From NCBI GenBank assembly GCA_942493365.1, contig OW818697.1, positions 62,001-126,000 on the forward strand: 64,000 bases of DNA, written 5' to 3'. The DNA is from UBA8949 sp942493365. GTDB lineage: Bacteria; Bacillota; Clostridia; Saccharofermentanales; UBA5734. Positions 15,652 through 24,706 of this stretch are shown here, in pieces; positions within the stretch are counted from its first letter, which is position 1; each line of letters starts with the position of its first letter. The translations under genes and the position numbers were made by a program. The notes under the pieces were generated by a model. That model was not told where the DNA came from, made no database searches, and saw only the letters and a list, made by a program, of their open reading frames with translations.

Positions 15652-18600
15652 CACCGTCAGCCTTTTGTACGAATCATAGCGTTCGCGGGCGGCGGACTGG
15701 GCGTGATCGAGAATGGCCTCGGCCTTATCGCTGCTGTATTTCTGGAAGAGCACCGAGTAGCGGACTTCGCTCTTGACGAAGGCTTTGAAGTCGCCGGCCG
15801 GTTCTTTGGAGTCGAGGGCGAAGGGGTTTTTGCCATCGAGTTTGAGAGCGGGATTGAAGCGGTACAGATGCCAGTAGCCGCAGTCAACGGCCTCTTTTTC
15901 GTGTTTCTGGGCAACGGTCATGCCGCCCTTGATGCCGTGGTTGATGCAGGGCGAGTAGCAGATGACGATCGACGGGCCATTCCAGGCTTCGGCTTCGGCG
16001 ATGGCCTTGAGGGTCTGGGACTGGCTGGCGCCCATGGCGACTTGGGCGACGTAGACGTAGCCGTAGCTCATGGCCATCATGCCGAGGTCCTTTTTCTTGA
16101 TCGCCTTGCCGCCCGACGCGAATTCGGCAACCGCACCGAGCGGGGTTGACTTGGAGGACTGACCGCCAGTGTTGGAGTACACCTCGGTGTCGAGCACCAG
16201 TACATTGACGTCTTCGCCGGACGCCAGAACGTGGTCCAGACCGCCGTAACCGATGTCATAGGCCCAGCCGTCGCCGCCGATGATCCAGGTCGAACGCTTG
16301 ACCAGATAGTCTTGAATGTTGAGGATGGCCGCCACCGTCTCCGCAGCGCTGCCGCCGGGATAAGCTTTGAGCGCTGTGATCAGGGTAGTGCTGACGGCGC
16401 GGGTTGTGGCGGCGTCTTCTTTGGCGTCCAGCCAGGCCTGCGCCGCGGCTGCAAGGTCAGCGCCGGGTTTGGCCGCGATCAGGTCGGTAATCAGGGTCGC
16501 CAGGCGGGCGCGCATCTGCTTGACGCCGACGTGCATGCCGAGGCCGTGCTCGGCGTTGTCTTCGAACAACGAGTTAGCCCAGGTCGGACCGTGGCCGTCC
16601 TGGTTGGTGGTATAGGGGGTGCAGGGGGCCGAGCCGCTGTAAATCGAGGTACAGCCGGTGGCGTTGGAAATCTGCATGCGGTCGCCGAAGAGCTGCGAGA
16701 CCAGCTTGAGATAGGGCGTCTCGCCGCAACCAGCGCAGGCACCGGAGAATTCGAAGAGCGGCAGTTCGAACTGGCTGCCCTTGACGGTGTCCTTGGTCAT
16801 CGGGTTGTTCTTGCGGGTGATGGTCTGGGCAAATTCCCAGTTGTCGGCCTGAACCATGTTTTCGGCGATCGGCTTCATGATCAGGGCCTTTTCCTTGGCC
16901 GGGCAGACCTCGGCGCAGGAACCGCAGCCGGTGCAGTCGAGAGCCGAAGGCTGAATGCGGTATTCAAAATTGTCGTAGGGTTTCATACCCTTTTTGGTGA
17001 CAAAGGCGGCCGGGGCCTTGGCCGCTTCCTTCTCGTCGAGCAGGAAGGGGCGGATGACAGCGTGCGGGCAGACATACGAACATTGATTGCACTGAATGCA
17101 GTTGGTCTCGTTCCAGATCGGAATGTTGACGGCAATCATACGTTTTTCGTACTGCGAGGTGCCCTGGGGGAAGGTGCCGTCTTCGCGACCGGTGAAGGCG
17201 CTTACCGGCAGCGATGCGCCGCGCTGGGCGTTCATGACGTCGGCGACCTCGCTGATGAAGGCCGGCACATCACGTTTGGGTGCCGGGGCGTCAACCGCCG
17301 TGGCCCAGCTAGCCGGGACCTTGATCTCTTTGACGGCGTTGGCACCGGCATCGACGGCGGCATAGTTCATTTTGACGATCTCGTCACCCTTGGTGCCGTA
17401 AGACTTATCGATGGCTTTCTTCATGTATTTGACCGCGTCGTCGGCCGGAATGACCTTGGCCAGCTTGAAGAAGGCGGCCTGGCAGATGGTGTTGATACGA
17501 CCGCCGAGGCCAATTTCGGTGGCCAGTGAGACGGCGTCAATGGTGTAGAATTTGATGTTGTTCTTGGCAAGGAACTGCTTCATGGCCGCTGGCAGGTTGG
17601 CCTCGAGCTCCTGCTCGTTCCACTGGGTGTTGAGCAGGAAGATGCCGCCGGGCTTCAAGGGCGTCAGCATGTCGTACTTGTTGACATAGGACTGGTTGTG
17701 GCAAGCGACGAAATCGGCTTTATCGATCAGGTAGGTCGAGCGGATGGGGTTGTTGCCGAAGCGCAGATCGGAAATCGTGATGCCGCCGGACTTCTTGGAG
17801 TCGTAGGAAAAGTAGGCCTGGGCGTAAAGGTCGGTGTGGTCACCGATGATTTTGATCGAGTTCTTGTTGGCACCGACCGTACCGTCAGCGCCGAGACCCC
17901 AGAAGCGGGCGGCGATGGTGCCGGGCAGGGCGACGTCGATGGTTTCGTCGAGGGATAGCGACAGGTTGGTCACGTCATCAACGATGCCGATGGTGAAGCC
18001 GTTTTTGGGCTCGTCGGCCTTGAGGTTTTTATAAACGGCCAGGATCTGGTCGGGCGTGGTGTCCTTGGAGCCGAGACCGTAGCGGCCGCCGACGATCTGC
18101 GGGGCGTTCTTTTTGCCAGCGAAGGCGGCGCAGATGTCCATGAACAGCGGTTCGCCCTGGGCACCGGGTTCTTTGGTGCGGTCGAGCACGGCGATCTTGG
18201 TGGCCGAGGCCGGGATGGCCGCGAGCAGGCGTTTGGCCGAAAAGGGGCGATAGAGATGGACCTTGACCATGCCGACCTTTTCGCCCTTGCTGCGCAGGAA
18301 GTCGATGGTTTCTTCGATGGCTTCACAGGCCGAGCCCATGCAGATGATAACGCGTTCGGCATCCGAATCGCCGTAATAATTGAAGGGCTGGTAGTTGCGG
18401 CCGGTCAGTTTGTTGATCGCGCCCATATAGGACTCGATGATCTCGGGCAAAGCGTCGTAAAAGGGGTTGCAGGCTTCGCGGGCTTGGAAAAAGATGTCGG
18501 GGTTCTGAGCGGTGCCGTGCAGAACCGGCGCGTTGGGCGTCAGCGAACGGGCGCGGAAGGCCTTGACGGCGTCCATGTCAACCAGGGCGGCCAGGTCGGC

Positions 18601-19170
18601 GTAGTCCTGGACTTCGATCTTCTGGATCTCGTGCGAGGTGCGGAAACCGTCGAAGAAGTGCAAGAAAGGCACGCGGCCCTTGATGGCAGCCAGGTGGGCC
18701 ACCGCAGCCAGATCGGCTGCCTCCTGAACACTGGAGGACGACAGCAGGGCGAAGCCGGTTTGGCGGCAGGCCATGACATCGCCGTGGTCGCCGAAGATCG
18801 ACAGGGCGTGGGCGGCCAGCGAACGGGCCGTCACCTGGAAGACCGCAGGCAGGAGCTCGCCGGCCATTTTGTACATATTGGGAATCATCAGCAGGAGACC
18901 CTGCGAAGCGGTGTAGGTGGTGGTCAGGACACCGGCACCCAGCGAGCCGTGCACGAAGCCGGCCGCGCCGCCTTCGGACTGCATCTCAACAACGTTGACG
19001 GTCTGGCCAAAGATATTTTTGCGGCCTTCCTGTGCCCATTGATCGGTATAGTCAGCCATCGGCGACGACGGGGTGATCGGGAAAATGCCGGCAACCTCGG
19101 TAAAGGCGTAGGACGAGTAAGCGGCGGCGGTATTGCCATCCATGGTCATGTACTTTTTTTGTTTAGGCAT
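15649..19170 (-). CDS. nifJ: Pyruvate:ferredoxin (flavodoxin) oxidoreductase, single chain
   Basis: A full-length 1173-residue homodimer-type enzyme that oxidises pyruvate with CoA to acetyl-CoA and CO2 and reduces ferredoxin. The N-terminal pyrimidine-binding domain has the substrate motif FPITPSSPMAD and a TYTASQGLLLM segment. The two-cluster ferredoxin domain has CIQCNQCSYVCP and CTGCGSCAEVCP. A further Cys in SGACAGCGETPYLKL marks the proximal cluster region. The TPP motif is GDGWAYDIGYGGLDHVL. ATG at 19170 follows TAAGGAG. Its product, reduced ferredoxin, is the natural fuel of the Rnf complex encoded at 1305-6386. Confidence 0.97.
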   Translation of the reverse strand: MPKQKKYMTMDGNTAAAYSSYAFTEVAGIFPITPSSPMADYTDQWAQEGRKNIFGQTVNVVEMQSEGGAAGFVHGSLGAGVLTTTYTASQGLLLMIPNMYKMAGELLPAVFQVTARSLAAHALSIFGDHGDVMACRQTGFALLSSSSVQEAADLAAVAHLAAIKGRVPFLHFFDGFRTSHEIQKIEVQDYADLAALVDMDAVKAFRARSLTPNAPVLHGTAQNPDIFFQAREACNPFYDALPEIIESYMGAINKLTGRNYQPFNYYGDSDAERVIICMGSACEAIEETIDFLRSKGEKVGMVKVHLYRPFSAKRLLAAIPASATKIAVLDRTKEPGAQGEPLFMDICAAFAGKKNAPQIVGGRYGLGSKDTTPDQILAVYKNLKADEPKNGFTIGIVDDVTNLSLSLDETIDVALPGTIAARFWGLGADGTVGANKNSIKIIGDHTDLYAQAYFSYDSKKSGGITISDLRFGNNPIRSTYLIDKADFVACHNQSYVNKYDMLTPLKPGGIFLLNTQWNEQELEANLPAAMKQFLAKNNIKFYTIDAVSLATEIGLGGRINTICQAAFFKLAKVIPADDAVKYMKKAIDKSYGTKGDEIVKMNYAAVDAGANAVKEIKVPASWATAVDAPAPKRDVPAFISEVADVMNAQRGASLPVSAFTGREDGTFPQGTSQYEKRMIAVNIPIWNETNCIQCNQCSYVCPHAVIRPFLLDEKEAAKAPAAFVTKKGMKPYDNFEYRIQPSALDCTGCGSCAEVCPAKEKALIMKPIAENMVQADNWEFAQTITRKNNPMTKDTVKGSQFELPLFEFSGACAGCGETPYLKLVSQLFGDRMQISNATGCTSIYSGSAPCTPYTTNQDGHGPTWANSLFEDNAEHGLGMHVGVKQMRARLATLITDLIAAKPGADLAAAAQAWLDAKEDAATTRAVSTTLITALKAYPGGSAAETVAAILNIQDYLVKRSTWIIGGDGWAYDIGYGGLDHVLASGEDVNVLVLDTEVYSNTGGQSSKSTPLGAVAEFASGGKAIKKKDLGMMAMSYGYVYVAQVAMGASQSQTLKAIAEAEAWNGPSIVICYSPCINHGIKGGMTVAQKHEKEAVDCGYWHLYRFNPALKLDGKNPFALDSKEPAGDFKAFVKSEVRYSVLFQKYSSDKAEAILDHAQSAARERYDSYKRLTV

Positions 19171-19224
19171 AGGAAGTTCTCCTTAAATCGTATTGGGCGC
19201 ATCGGCTGAGCCGAATCAATGGCT

Positions 19225-19254
19225 ATTATAACATAGAAAAAGTGGGGTGAAAAC
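19225..19254 (-). promoter_or_regulatory. Promoter of PFOR gene
   Basis: The minus strand shows TATAAT (19225-19230) with TTTTCA (19249-19254) 18 bases upstream. A perfect 6-1-6 inverted repeat, TCGGCT and AGCCGA (19202-19214), lies between the -10 and the ribosome binding site and may form a leader hairpin or bind a regulator. Confidence 0.5.
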
Positions 19255-19345
19255 CAACTGTGGGTAAACTTTGCGGGGGGTTACCTGGTGCGTCTCGATT
19301 CCTGCCACTGCCCCTTGTTGCTATGATAAATAAAAGGAAAAAATG

Positions 19346-20815
19346 TTACAACGAATCGAATTTCTCGATTGAATCTGCTTCAATCTGGCCAAGCAGATAT
19401 AAGAATGGCAGCGCAGGTATTTTCAGAATTGGCACACCTGTTTTGTAGTTTACAAGGCCGTAATCTGTCAATTTCTTGCTCAGAAGGAACGCGCTGGACA
19501 CTTTTGATTTCTCGTCGGAAACCAATGCACAGATGGCGTCAGAATTGGCCAGTGACGAGTCATTGCGATATTTGACCTCACACAGGATTTTACCGGCTGG
19601 CAGGTCAATGACCACATCAACCTCTTTTTGATTTTCATTCAGTTTTCTGAAGTAACCGATTTGCGCACTTGAACCCTGAAAGTATGAATAGATGTGTTTG
19701 TAGACTGCGGTTTCCACCATAATACCCATTTCACGATCATCTGTTAAAACATCATCGATCATCAGCACAGCATTCCGGATGGCAGCGTCCGCAATGTAGA
19801 TTTTGGGCCGACCCTTTAAAGCGCCCTTGCTTCCAACATCGATCGGATCGGATCGGTAAATCAGATTAGACTTTTCCAAAAACCCGATGTAATTCTCAAT
19901 TGTTGTCACGCTAATGTTTTCCAGTTCTTTTGATGCTGTCTGAGCATTGAATATCTGTGACGAATTGATGCAAAGATACAAAAACAATTTTTCCATTAAT
20001 AGGGGGTTTCTGACATTGAACAAAGTTAAAACATCTCGTTTGATGACTTTATCCACCACATCCTCGCGCAGCATTCTTTGCGCGTAGGCATCGTCATCTG
20101 ACAAGGCCAGTTCGGGAAATCCACCGATTTTCAAGTAGCGGTTAAAATGCCGCAGCAACGGCTCAAACTGATTCATCAGCTGCGCCAGATCCTGCCAGGG
20201 CATCTCCGCCATTTTAAACAAATCAATCCTCGACAGGATACGCGGGCGTTCGCTCAACTGAAGCAGTTCGCAATATTCATAAAAAGAGAGCGTCGGTACT
20301 TTCAGAACCGTCCAGCGACCCGTTCCACTATCGGCTGCGCCCTTTTCAAGAATTGGGCTGGCTGAACCGGTCGCCGTCAATCTTACGTTTCTGCGCGAGT
20401 CATAGATAACCTTCATCCATAGTTCCCAATTGGCAGTGTACTGGATCTCATCAAAAAACAAGAACCGCTCACCCTCAAAAGGTACAAGGGATTCATAGAG
20501 ACCTAACAGTTCCTCAACACTGATCAATTTGATCATTGGGTTGTCAAAGGATATATAGAGTATGTTGTTTGAGGCAACACCCTGGTTGATCAGCTGTTGG
20601 ATCATTTGAAAGAGAATCGTCGTTTTTCCTACCCGTCGAGCACCGGAAAGCACTGCAAATCGACGAATGGTCGGATGTGTGATAGCCCTGAGAGCTTCAT
20701 AAAAAGCCAAGCGTTTTTGTGGTTTAATCTCAACTTGACCAGCTCTGCCATCGCGCCACCATGGATTGTATTGCTGAAGAACTTTAATAATCTGATCGTC
20801 TGAGACCATCGCCAT
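19346..20815 (-). CDS. AAA_14/DUF4143 ATPase with C-terminal PD-(D/E)XK-like domain
   Basis: A protein of about 489 residues. The ATG at 20815 is chosen because GGAGG lies eight bases upstream; a longer frame from 20830 would place the SD inside the gene. The N-terminal ATPase has Walker A SGARRVGKTT and Walker B FLFFDEIQ. The middle and C-terminal part follows the DUF4143 pattern, and EVDVVIDLPAGKILCEVKY is a PD-(D/E)XK nuclease-like motif. These proteins are widespread and often mobile, but their biological role is unsettled. The gene stands alone between central-metabolism genes and is AT-richer than its neighbours, suggesting acquisition. Its upstream region has three evenly spaced GTATAC sites. 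Confidence 0.85.
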   Translation of the reverse strand: MAMVSDDQIIKVLQQYNPWWRDGRAGQVEIKPQKRLAFYEALRAITHPTIRRFAVLSGARRVGKTTILFQMIQQLINQGVASNNILYISFDNPMIKLISVEELLGLYESLVPFEGERFLFFDEIQYTANWELWMKVIYDSRRNVRLTATGSASPILEKGAADSGTGRWTVLKVPTLSFYEYCELLQLSERPRILSRIDLFKMAEMPWQDLAQLMNQFEPLLRHFNRYLKIGGFPELALSDDDAYAQRMLREDVVDKVIKRDVLTLFNVRNPLLMEKLFLYLCINSSQIFNAQTASKELENISVTTIENYIGFLEKSNLIYRSDPIDVGSKGALKGRPKIYIADAAIRNAVLMIDDVLTDDREMGIMVETAVYKHIYSYFQGSSAQIGYFRKLNENQKEVDVVIDLPAGKILCEVKYRNDSSLANSDAICALVSDEKSKVSSAFLLSKKLTDYGLVNYKTGVPILKIPALPFLYLLGQIEADSIEKFDSL

Positions 20816-20834
20816 AAATATCGCCTCCAAAGAG

Positions 20835-20906
20835 GTATACTATGGATATAATTCATTATTACTCATAGTATACTGTTTATATATTGTCTTATAATGTCAA
20901 GTATAC
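20835..20906. promoter_or_regulatory. Three GTATAC palindromic cores at 33-base spacing
   Basis: GTATAC occurs at 20835-20840, 20868-20873 and 20901-20906, exactly 33 bases apart each time. The first two are part of a perfect 10-base inverted repeat, GTATACTATG (20835-20844) and CATAGTATAC (20864-20873). The array starts about 20 bases upstream of the DUF4143 ATPase start and spans its likely promoter, so it is a good operator candidate. The regulator is unknown. Confidence 0.55.
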
Positions 20907-20941
20907 TATATCTTTGTATTATTTCAATAGGAATTAACTTT

Positions 20942-22492
20942 TTACCTGATCAAGCTCTTCCCCGTCATTTCAGCCGGCACCGGCAGGTCCATCAGGTCGA
21001 GCAGGGTCGGCGCGATGTCGGCCAGACGGCCTTCGTGCAGGTCGCGCGGGCCGGCACCGATCAGGATCAGCTCGACTGGGAAGGTGGTGTGCGCGGTGAA
21101 AGGCCCGCAGGTATCGGGGTCAATCATCTGCTCGGCATTGCCGTGGTCGGCGGTAATCAGGGCGACGCCGCCCTGGGCCAGGATGGCATCCACGACCTGA
21201 CCGACGCAGGTGTCGACCGTCTCGACGGCCTTGACGGCGGCGCTGAAGATGCCGGTGTGCCCGACCATGTCGCAGTTGGCGAAGTTGAGGATGATCACGT
21301 CATACTTGCCGGAATTGATGCGTTCAACCGCGTCGGCGGCCACTTTTGGAGCGCTCATTTCCGGCTGCAGATCGTAGGTCGCGACCTTGGGCGACGGGAC
21401 GAGGCAGCGGTCCTCGCCGGGGTATTCCTTCTCGACGCCGCCGTTGAAGAAGAAGGTGACGTGAGCGTATTTCTCGGTCTCGGCGATGCGCAGCTGCGTC
21501 AGGCCGAGGTTGGAGACGTATTCGCCGAAGGTGTTGGCGAGGCTGTCCGGTCGATAGGCGACCTGCAAGCCGGGGTATTGGTCGAACCCGACATCATACT
21601 GGGTCATGGTGACAAAATGCAACGGCAAATGGCCGACCGGCAGGGCAAAGCCGGAGAAGTCCGGCTGCATGAAGGCGCGGGTGATTTCGCGGGCGCGGTC
21701 GGGGCGGAAGTTGAAGAAAACGACCGAATCGCCGGCCTGAATGGTGGCGATGGGCTGGCCGCCCGCGGTGATGACGGTCGGCAGCACGAATTCGTCCATC
21801 ACGCCGGCAATATAGGAGTCCGCCACGGCCTGCACGGCGTCCGCGGCCTGCGGACCCTCTCCCAGGACCATGGCGCGGTAAGCCTTCTCGACGCGGTCCC
21901 AACGGTTGTCGCGATCCATGGCGTAGTAGCGACCCATAATCGAGGCAATTTTGCCGACGCCGATCGCTTTAAGTTTGGCCTCAAGCTCTTCGGTGAAACC
22001 CTTGGCCGAATCCGGCGGTACATCGCGACCGTCGAACAAACAATGCACGAAAACGCGGGTCAGGCCGGCGGCTTTGGCCATCTCCAGTAGCGCAAACAAG
22101 TGCGTGTTGTGGCTGTGTACACCGCCGTCGGACAACAGGCCAAAGAGGTGCAGCTGCTTGGCATTGACGCGGCAGTTTTCGATGGCCTCGGCCAGCGCCG
22201 GATTGGTCGCAAATTCGCCGTCCTCGACCGCCTTGGTGATGCGCGTCAGTTCCTGATAAACAATCCGACCGGCGCCCATGTTGGTGTGGCCGACCTCGGA
22301 ATTGCCCATCTGACCCTTGGGCAGGCCAACATCCATGCCGCTGGTGCGCACCAGGGTGTGCGGATTTGCGGCGCGGAAACGGTCAATATTGGGCGTGCGA
22401 GCCGCCTTGATGGCGTTGCCTTCTTTACATTCGTTGTAGCCGAAGCCGTCAAGGATCAGCAGCGCGATGGGACGGTGGGGGATTTTAGTCAT
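20942..22492 (-). CDS. gpmI: 2,3-bisphosphoglycerate-independent phosphoglycerate mutase
   Basis: A 516-residue manganese-dependent enzyme of the alkaline phosphatase superfamily that interconverts 3- and 2-phosphoglycerate. The ATG at 22492 follows AAAGGAG; an upstream TTG-start reading would overlap that site. N-terminal metal motif LLILDGFGYN, catalytic serine region GQMGNSEVGHTNMGAGR, GRDVPP and the C-terminal metal ligands in NCDMVGHTG and TADHGNAEQM are all present. It follows the pgk-tpi fusion, so three glycolytic steps are encoded together. A heptamer array lies in its leader. Confidence 0.97.
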   Translation of the reverse strand: MTKIPHRPIALLILDGFGYNECKEGNAIKAARTPNIDRFRAANPHTLVRTSGMDVGLPKGQMGNSEVGHTNMGAGRIVYQELTRITKAVEDGEFATNPALAEAIENCRVNAKQLHLFGLLSDGGVHSHNTHLFALLEMAKAAGLTRVFVHCLFDGRDVPPDSAKGFTEELEAKLKAIGVGKIASIMGRYYAMDRDNRWDRVEKAYRAMVLGEGPQAADAVQAVADSYIAGVMDEFVLPTVITAGGQPIATIQAGDSVVFFNFRPDRAREITRAFMQPDFSGFALPVGHLPLHFVTMTQYDVGFDQYPGLQVAYRPDSLANTFGEYVSNLGLTQLRIAETEKYAHVTFFFNGGVEKEYPGEDRCLVPSPKVATYDLQPEMSAPKVAADAVERINSGKYDVIILNFANCDMVGHTGIFSAAVKAVETVDTCVGQVVDAILAQGGVALITADHGNAEQMIDPDTCGPFTAHTTFPVELILIGAGPRDLHEGRLADIAPTLLDLMDLPVPAEMTGKSLIR

Positions 22493-22508
22493 AAGTTTCT
22501 CCTTTTTC

Positions 22509-22610
22509 AACTAACAACTAACAACTAACAACGAACAGATATGGAAAGTTAAATCTGTTTTCAAGTAGTCATTCCGCCGTTGTTCGTTATTCGCTGTTCG
22601 TTATTCGTTG
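22509..22610. repeat. Facing heptamer arrays between pgk-tpi and gpmI
   Basis: Four heptamers of AACTAAC/AACGAAC type occupy 22509-22536, just upstream of the gpmI ribosome binding site. Four of TTCGTTA/TTCGCTG/TTCGTTG type occupy 22583-22610, directly after the pgk-tpi stop codon. The two sets are in opposite orientation, separated by 46 bases, so the transcript could fold back on itself. The sequence CATTCCG precedes the second set, as it does in the 15512-15651 copies. Confidence 0.85.
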
Positions 22611-22611
22611 A

Positions 22612-24564
22612 TTATTTGCCCGCCAGGCAAATAATCGAGAAATCTTCCGCTTTGAGCGAGGCGCCGCCAACAAGGCCGCCGTCAATGTCGGCTTGTCCGA
22701 AGAGGCCGGCTGCGGTTTTGGCGCCGACTGAGCCGCCGTACTGGATGCGCATGGCGTTGGCGATGGCCTTGCCGTAGAGTTCGGCGACGATGCCGCGGAT
22801 GTAGGCGCAGACCTCCTGGGCCTGTTCGTCGCTGGCGACCTTGCCGGTACCGATGGCCCAAATGGGTTCGTAGGCGATGGTGATGAAACCGGTTTTGTTG
22901 GCCGGGATGCCAGCAAAGGCTGCCTTGATCTGGCCGCCGACCCAGGTAAAGGTTTCACCAGCTTCGCGCTGGGCGAGGGATTCGCCGCAGCAGACGATGG
23001 GACGGACGCCCCAATTGAGGGCGGCCTTGATCTTTTTGTTGACGGTCGCGTCAGTTTCGGCGAAATATTCGCGGCGCTCGGAGTGGCCGATGATCACAAA
23101 GGGCACGCCCATTTCGGCCAGCATTTTGGCCGAGATTTCGCCGGTGTAGGCACCGCTGTCTTCGAAGTGGCAGTTCTGAGCGGCAATTTTGATATTCGTG
23201 TAAGCGGCGGCTTCCTGGGCAGCAGCGATGGCCGTGAAGGGCACGCCCAGCGCGATTTCGGCGACGGCGTCAGCGACCAGCGGCTTCAAAGCCTCGATCA
23301 GCTTGACGGCCTCGGACGGCACGCCTTTGTTCATTTTCCAGTTGCCGGCGGCGAAGGTGCGGCGCGGGTTTTTGTCCAGCAGGCAGTCAACACCGGGCAG
23401 GACCTTGCCTTCGAGGTATTCGAGCGAGGCGCCGCCGCCGGTCGAAATGTGCGTGACCTGATCGGCAAAGCCGAGGATTTCGATGGCTGCGGCCGAGTCG
23501 CCGCCGCCAATGATCGAGATGGCATGGGAGTCGGCCACAGCGCGCGCGACTTCACGGGTACCGACGGCAAATTGTTCAAATTCGAAAACGCCCATCGGGC
23601 CGTTCCAAATGACGGTGGCGGCATCTTTGATGGCGGCCGAGAATTCCTTGATCGACGAAGCACCGATATCCAGACCCATCCAGCCGTCGGGGATTTCGGT
23701 CGACTTGACGGTCTTGGCCAGGGCATCAGCGGCGAATTTCTCAGCAATGACGGTCTCGCTCGGCAGCAGCAGCTGGATGCCCTTGGCTTTGGCCTTGTCG
23801 AGCAGCGATTTGGCCAGATCAATCTTGTCGGTTTCGCACAGCGAGGTGCCAATGCCATAACCCTGGGCGGCCAGGAAGGTGTAGGCCATACCGCCGCCAA
23901 TAATCAGGGTGTCGACCTTGCCAATCAGGTTGTCGATGACGCCGATCTTGTCGGATACTTTGGCGCCGCCGAGAATGGCGACAAAGGGGCGTTTGGGGTT
24001 GTCGAGGGCCGAGCCCATGATGTCGACTTCTTTCTGGATCAGGTAGCCGCTGACGGCCGGCAAAAAATTGGCCAAACCGGCGGTCGAGGCGTGGGCGCGA
24101 TGGGCGGTGCCGAAGGCGTCGTTGACAAAAATATCGGCCAGCGAAGCCAGTTCGCGGGCGAATTCGGGCTTGTTCTTGGTCTCTTCCTTGTGGAAGCGAA
24201 CGTTTTCCAGCATCAGGATTTCGCCGTCCTTGAGCGCGGCAGCTTTGGCTTTGGCGTCCTCACCGATCACATCGGCGGCCATGACGACCGGTTTGCCGAG
24301 CAGCTCGGCCAGGCGTTCAGCACAGGGTTTCATCGAGAAAATCGGGTCCGGCCCGTCTTTGGGACGGCCCAGGTGGGAGACCAGAATGATTTTGGCCCCT
24401 TGCTGCAGCAGGTATTGAATCGTCGGCAGAGCACCGCGGATCCGCTTGTCGTCGGTGATGGCGCCGGTTTTCTTGTCCTGCGGGACATTGAAATCCACAC
24501 GGACGATTACCCGCATGCCTTTGACGGTGATGTCTTCGATGTTCTTTTTTTGTAAATTGGCCAT
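22612..24564 (-). CDS. Fused phosphoglycerate kinase - triosephosphate isomerase
   Basis: One 650-residue reading frame encodes two complete glycolytic enzymes. Residues 1-398 are phosphoglycerate kinase: RVDFNVP, SHLGRPK, GGAKVSDKI and the nucleotide loop GGGDSAAA. Residues 402-650 are triosephosphate isomerase: AAGNWKMN with Lys410, IIGHSERREYF with catalytic His494, AYEPIWAIGTG with catalytic Glu566 and IQYGGSV. Only a few residues (KNPRR) join the parts. All catalytic residues are intact, so both should work. A comparable PGK-TIM fusion is known from Thermotoga. ATG at 24564 is preceded by AGGGAG. No GAPDH gene is in the window. Gene order pgk-tpi, gpmI suggests one operon. Confidence 0.96.
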   Translation of the reverse strand: MANLQKKNIEDITVKGMRVIVRVDFNVPQDKKTGAITDDKRIRGALPTIQYLLQQGAKIILVSHLGRPKDGPDPIFSMKPCAERLAELLGKPVVMAADVIGEDAKAKAAALKDGEILMLENVRFHKEETKNKPEFARELASLADIFVNDAFGTAHRAHASTAGLANFLPAVSGYLIQKEVDIMGSALDNPKRPFVAILGGAKVSDKIGVIDNLIGKVDTLIIGGGMAYTFLAAQGYGIGTSLCETDKIDLAKSLLDKAKAKGIQLLLPSETVIAEKFAADALAKTVKSTEIPDGWMGLDIGASSIKEFSAAIKDAATVIWNGPMGVFEFEQFAVGTREVARAVADSHAISIIGGGDSAAAIEILGFADQVTHISTGGGASLEYLEGKVLPGVDCLLDKNPRRTFAAGNWKMNKGVPSEAVKLIEALKPLVADAVAEIALGVPFTAIAAAQEAAAYTNIKIAAQNCHFEDSGAYTGEISAKMLAEMGVPFVIIGHSERREYFAETDATVNKKIKAALNWGVRPIVCCGESLAQREAGETFTWVGGQIKAAFAGIPANKTGFITIAYEPIWAIGTGKVASDEQAQEVCAYIRGIVAELYGKAIANAMRIQYGGSVGAKTAAGLFGQADIDGGLVGGASLKAEDFSIICLAGK

Positions 24565-24626
24565 ATATGTCACGCTCCCTATAATTCAGCCGTTCTGCGA
24601 CGGCATGTTTGATGAAACCATCTAAC

Positions 24627-24655
24627 ATTCTATACTGGAAATGACCTTTTATCAA
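24627..24655 (-). promoter_or_regulatory. Promoter of pgk-tpi (gpmI) unit
   Basis: The minus strand has TTGATA (24650-24655) and TAGAAT (24627-24632) exactly 17 bases apart, about 60 bases before the start codon. On the plus strand TGGTAAAAT (24666-24674) is a possible extended -10 for the divergent glycosyltransferase gene. Confidence 0.6.
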
Positions 24656-24706
24656 TTAAAAACTATGGTAAAATATCCCTTGTAACGTTCTTTGGAGGTT
24701 TTGGAC

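Noticed and set aside
15620..15652. Rho-independent terminator for PFOR
   Set aside because: The hairpin is strong, but the downstream bases on the minus strand are AGCGAACAGC, not a U run.
16231..17529. Long plus-strand open frame of 432 codons inside PFOR
   Set aside because: It is antisense to the fully conserved PFOR gene in GC-rich DNA, has no ribosome site and no recognisable motif.
20894..22090. Plus-strand open frame of 398 codons opposite gpmI
   Set aside because: It is an antisense shadow; gpmI has complete metal and catalytic motifs on the minus strand.
23083..24555. Plus-strand open frame of 490 codons opposite pgk-tpi
   Set aside because: It mirrors the strong codon bias of the pgk-tpi fusion; all catalytic motifs are on the minus strand.
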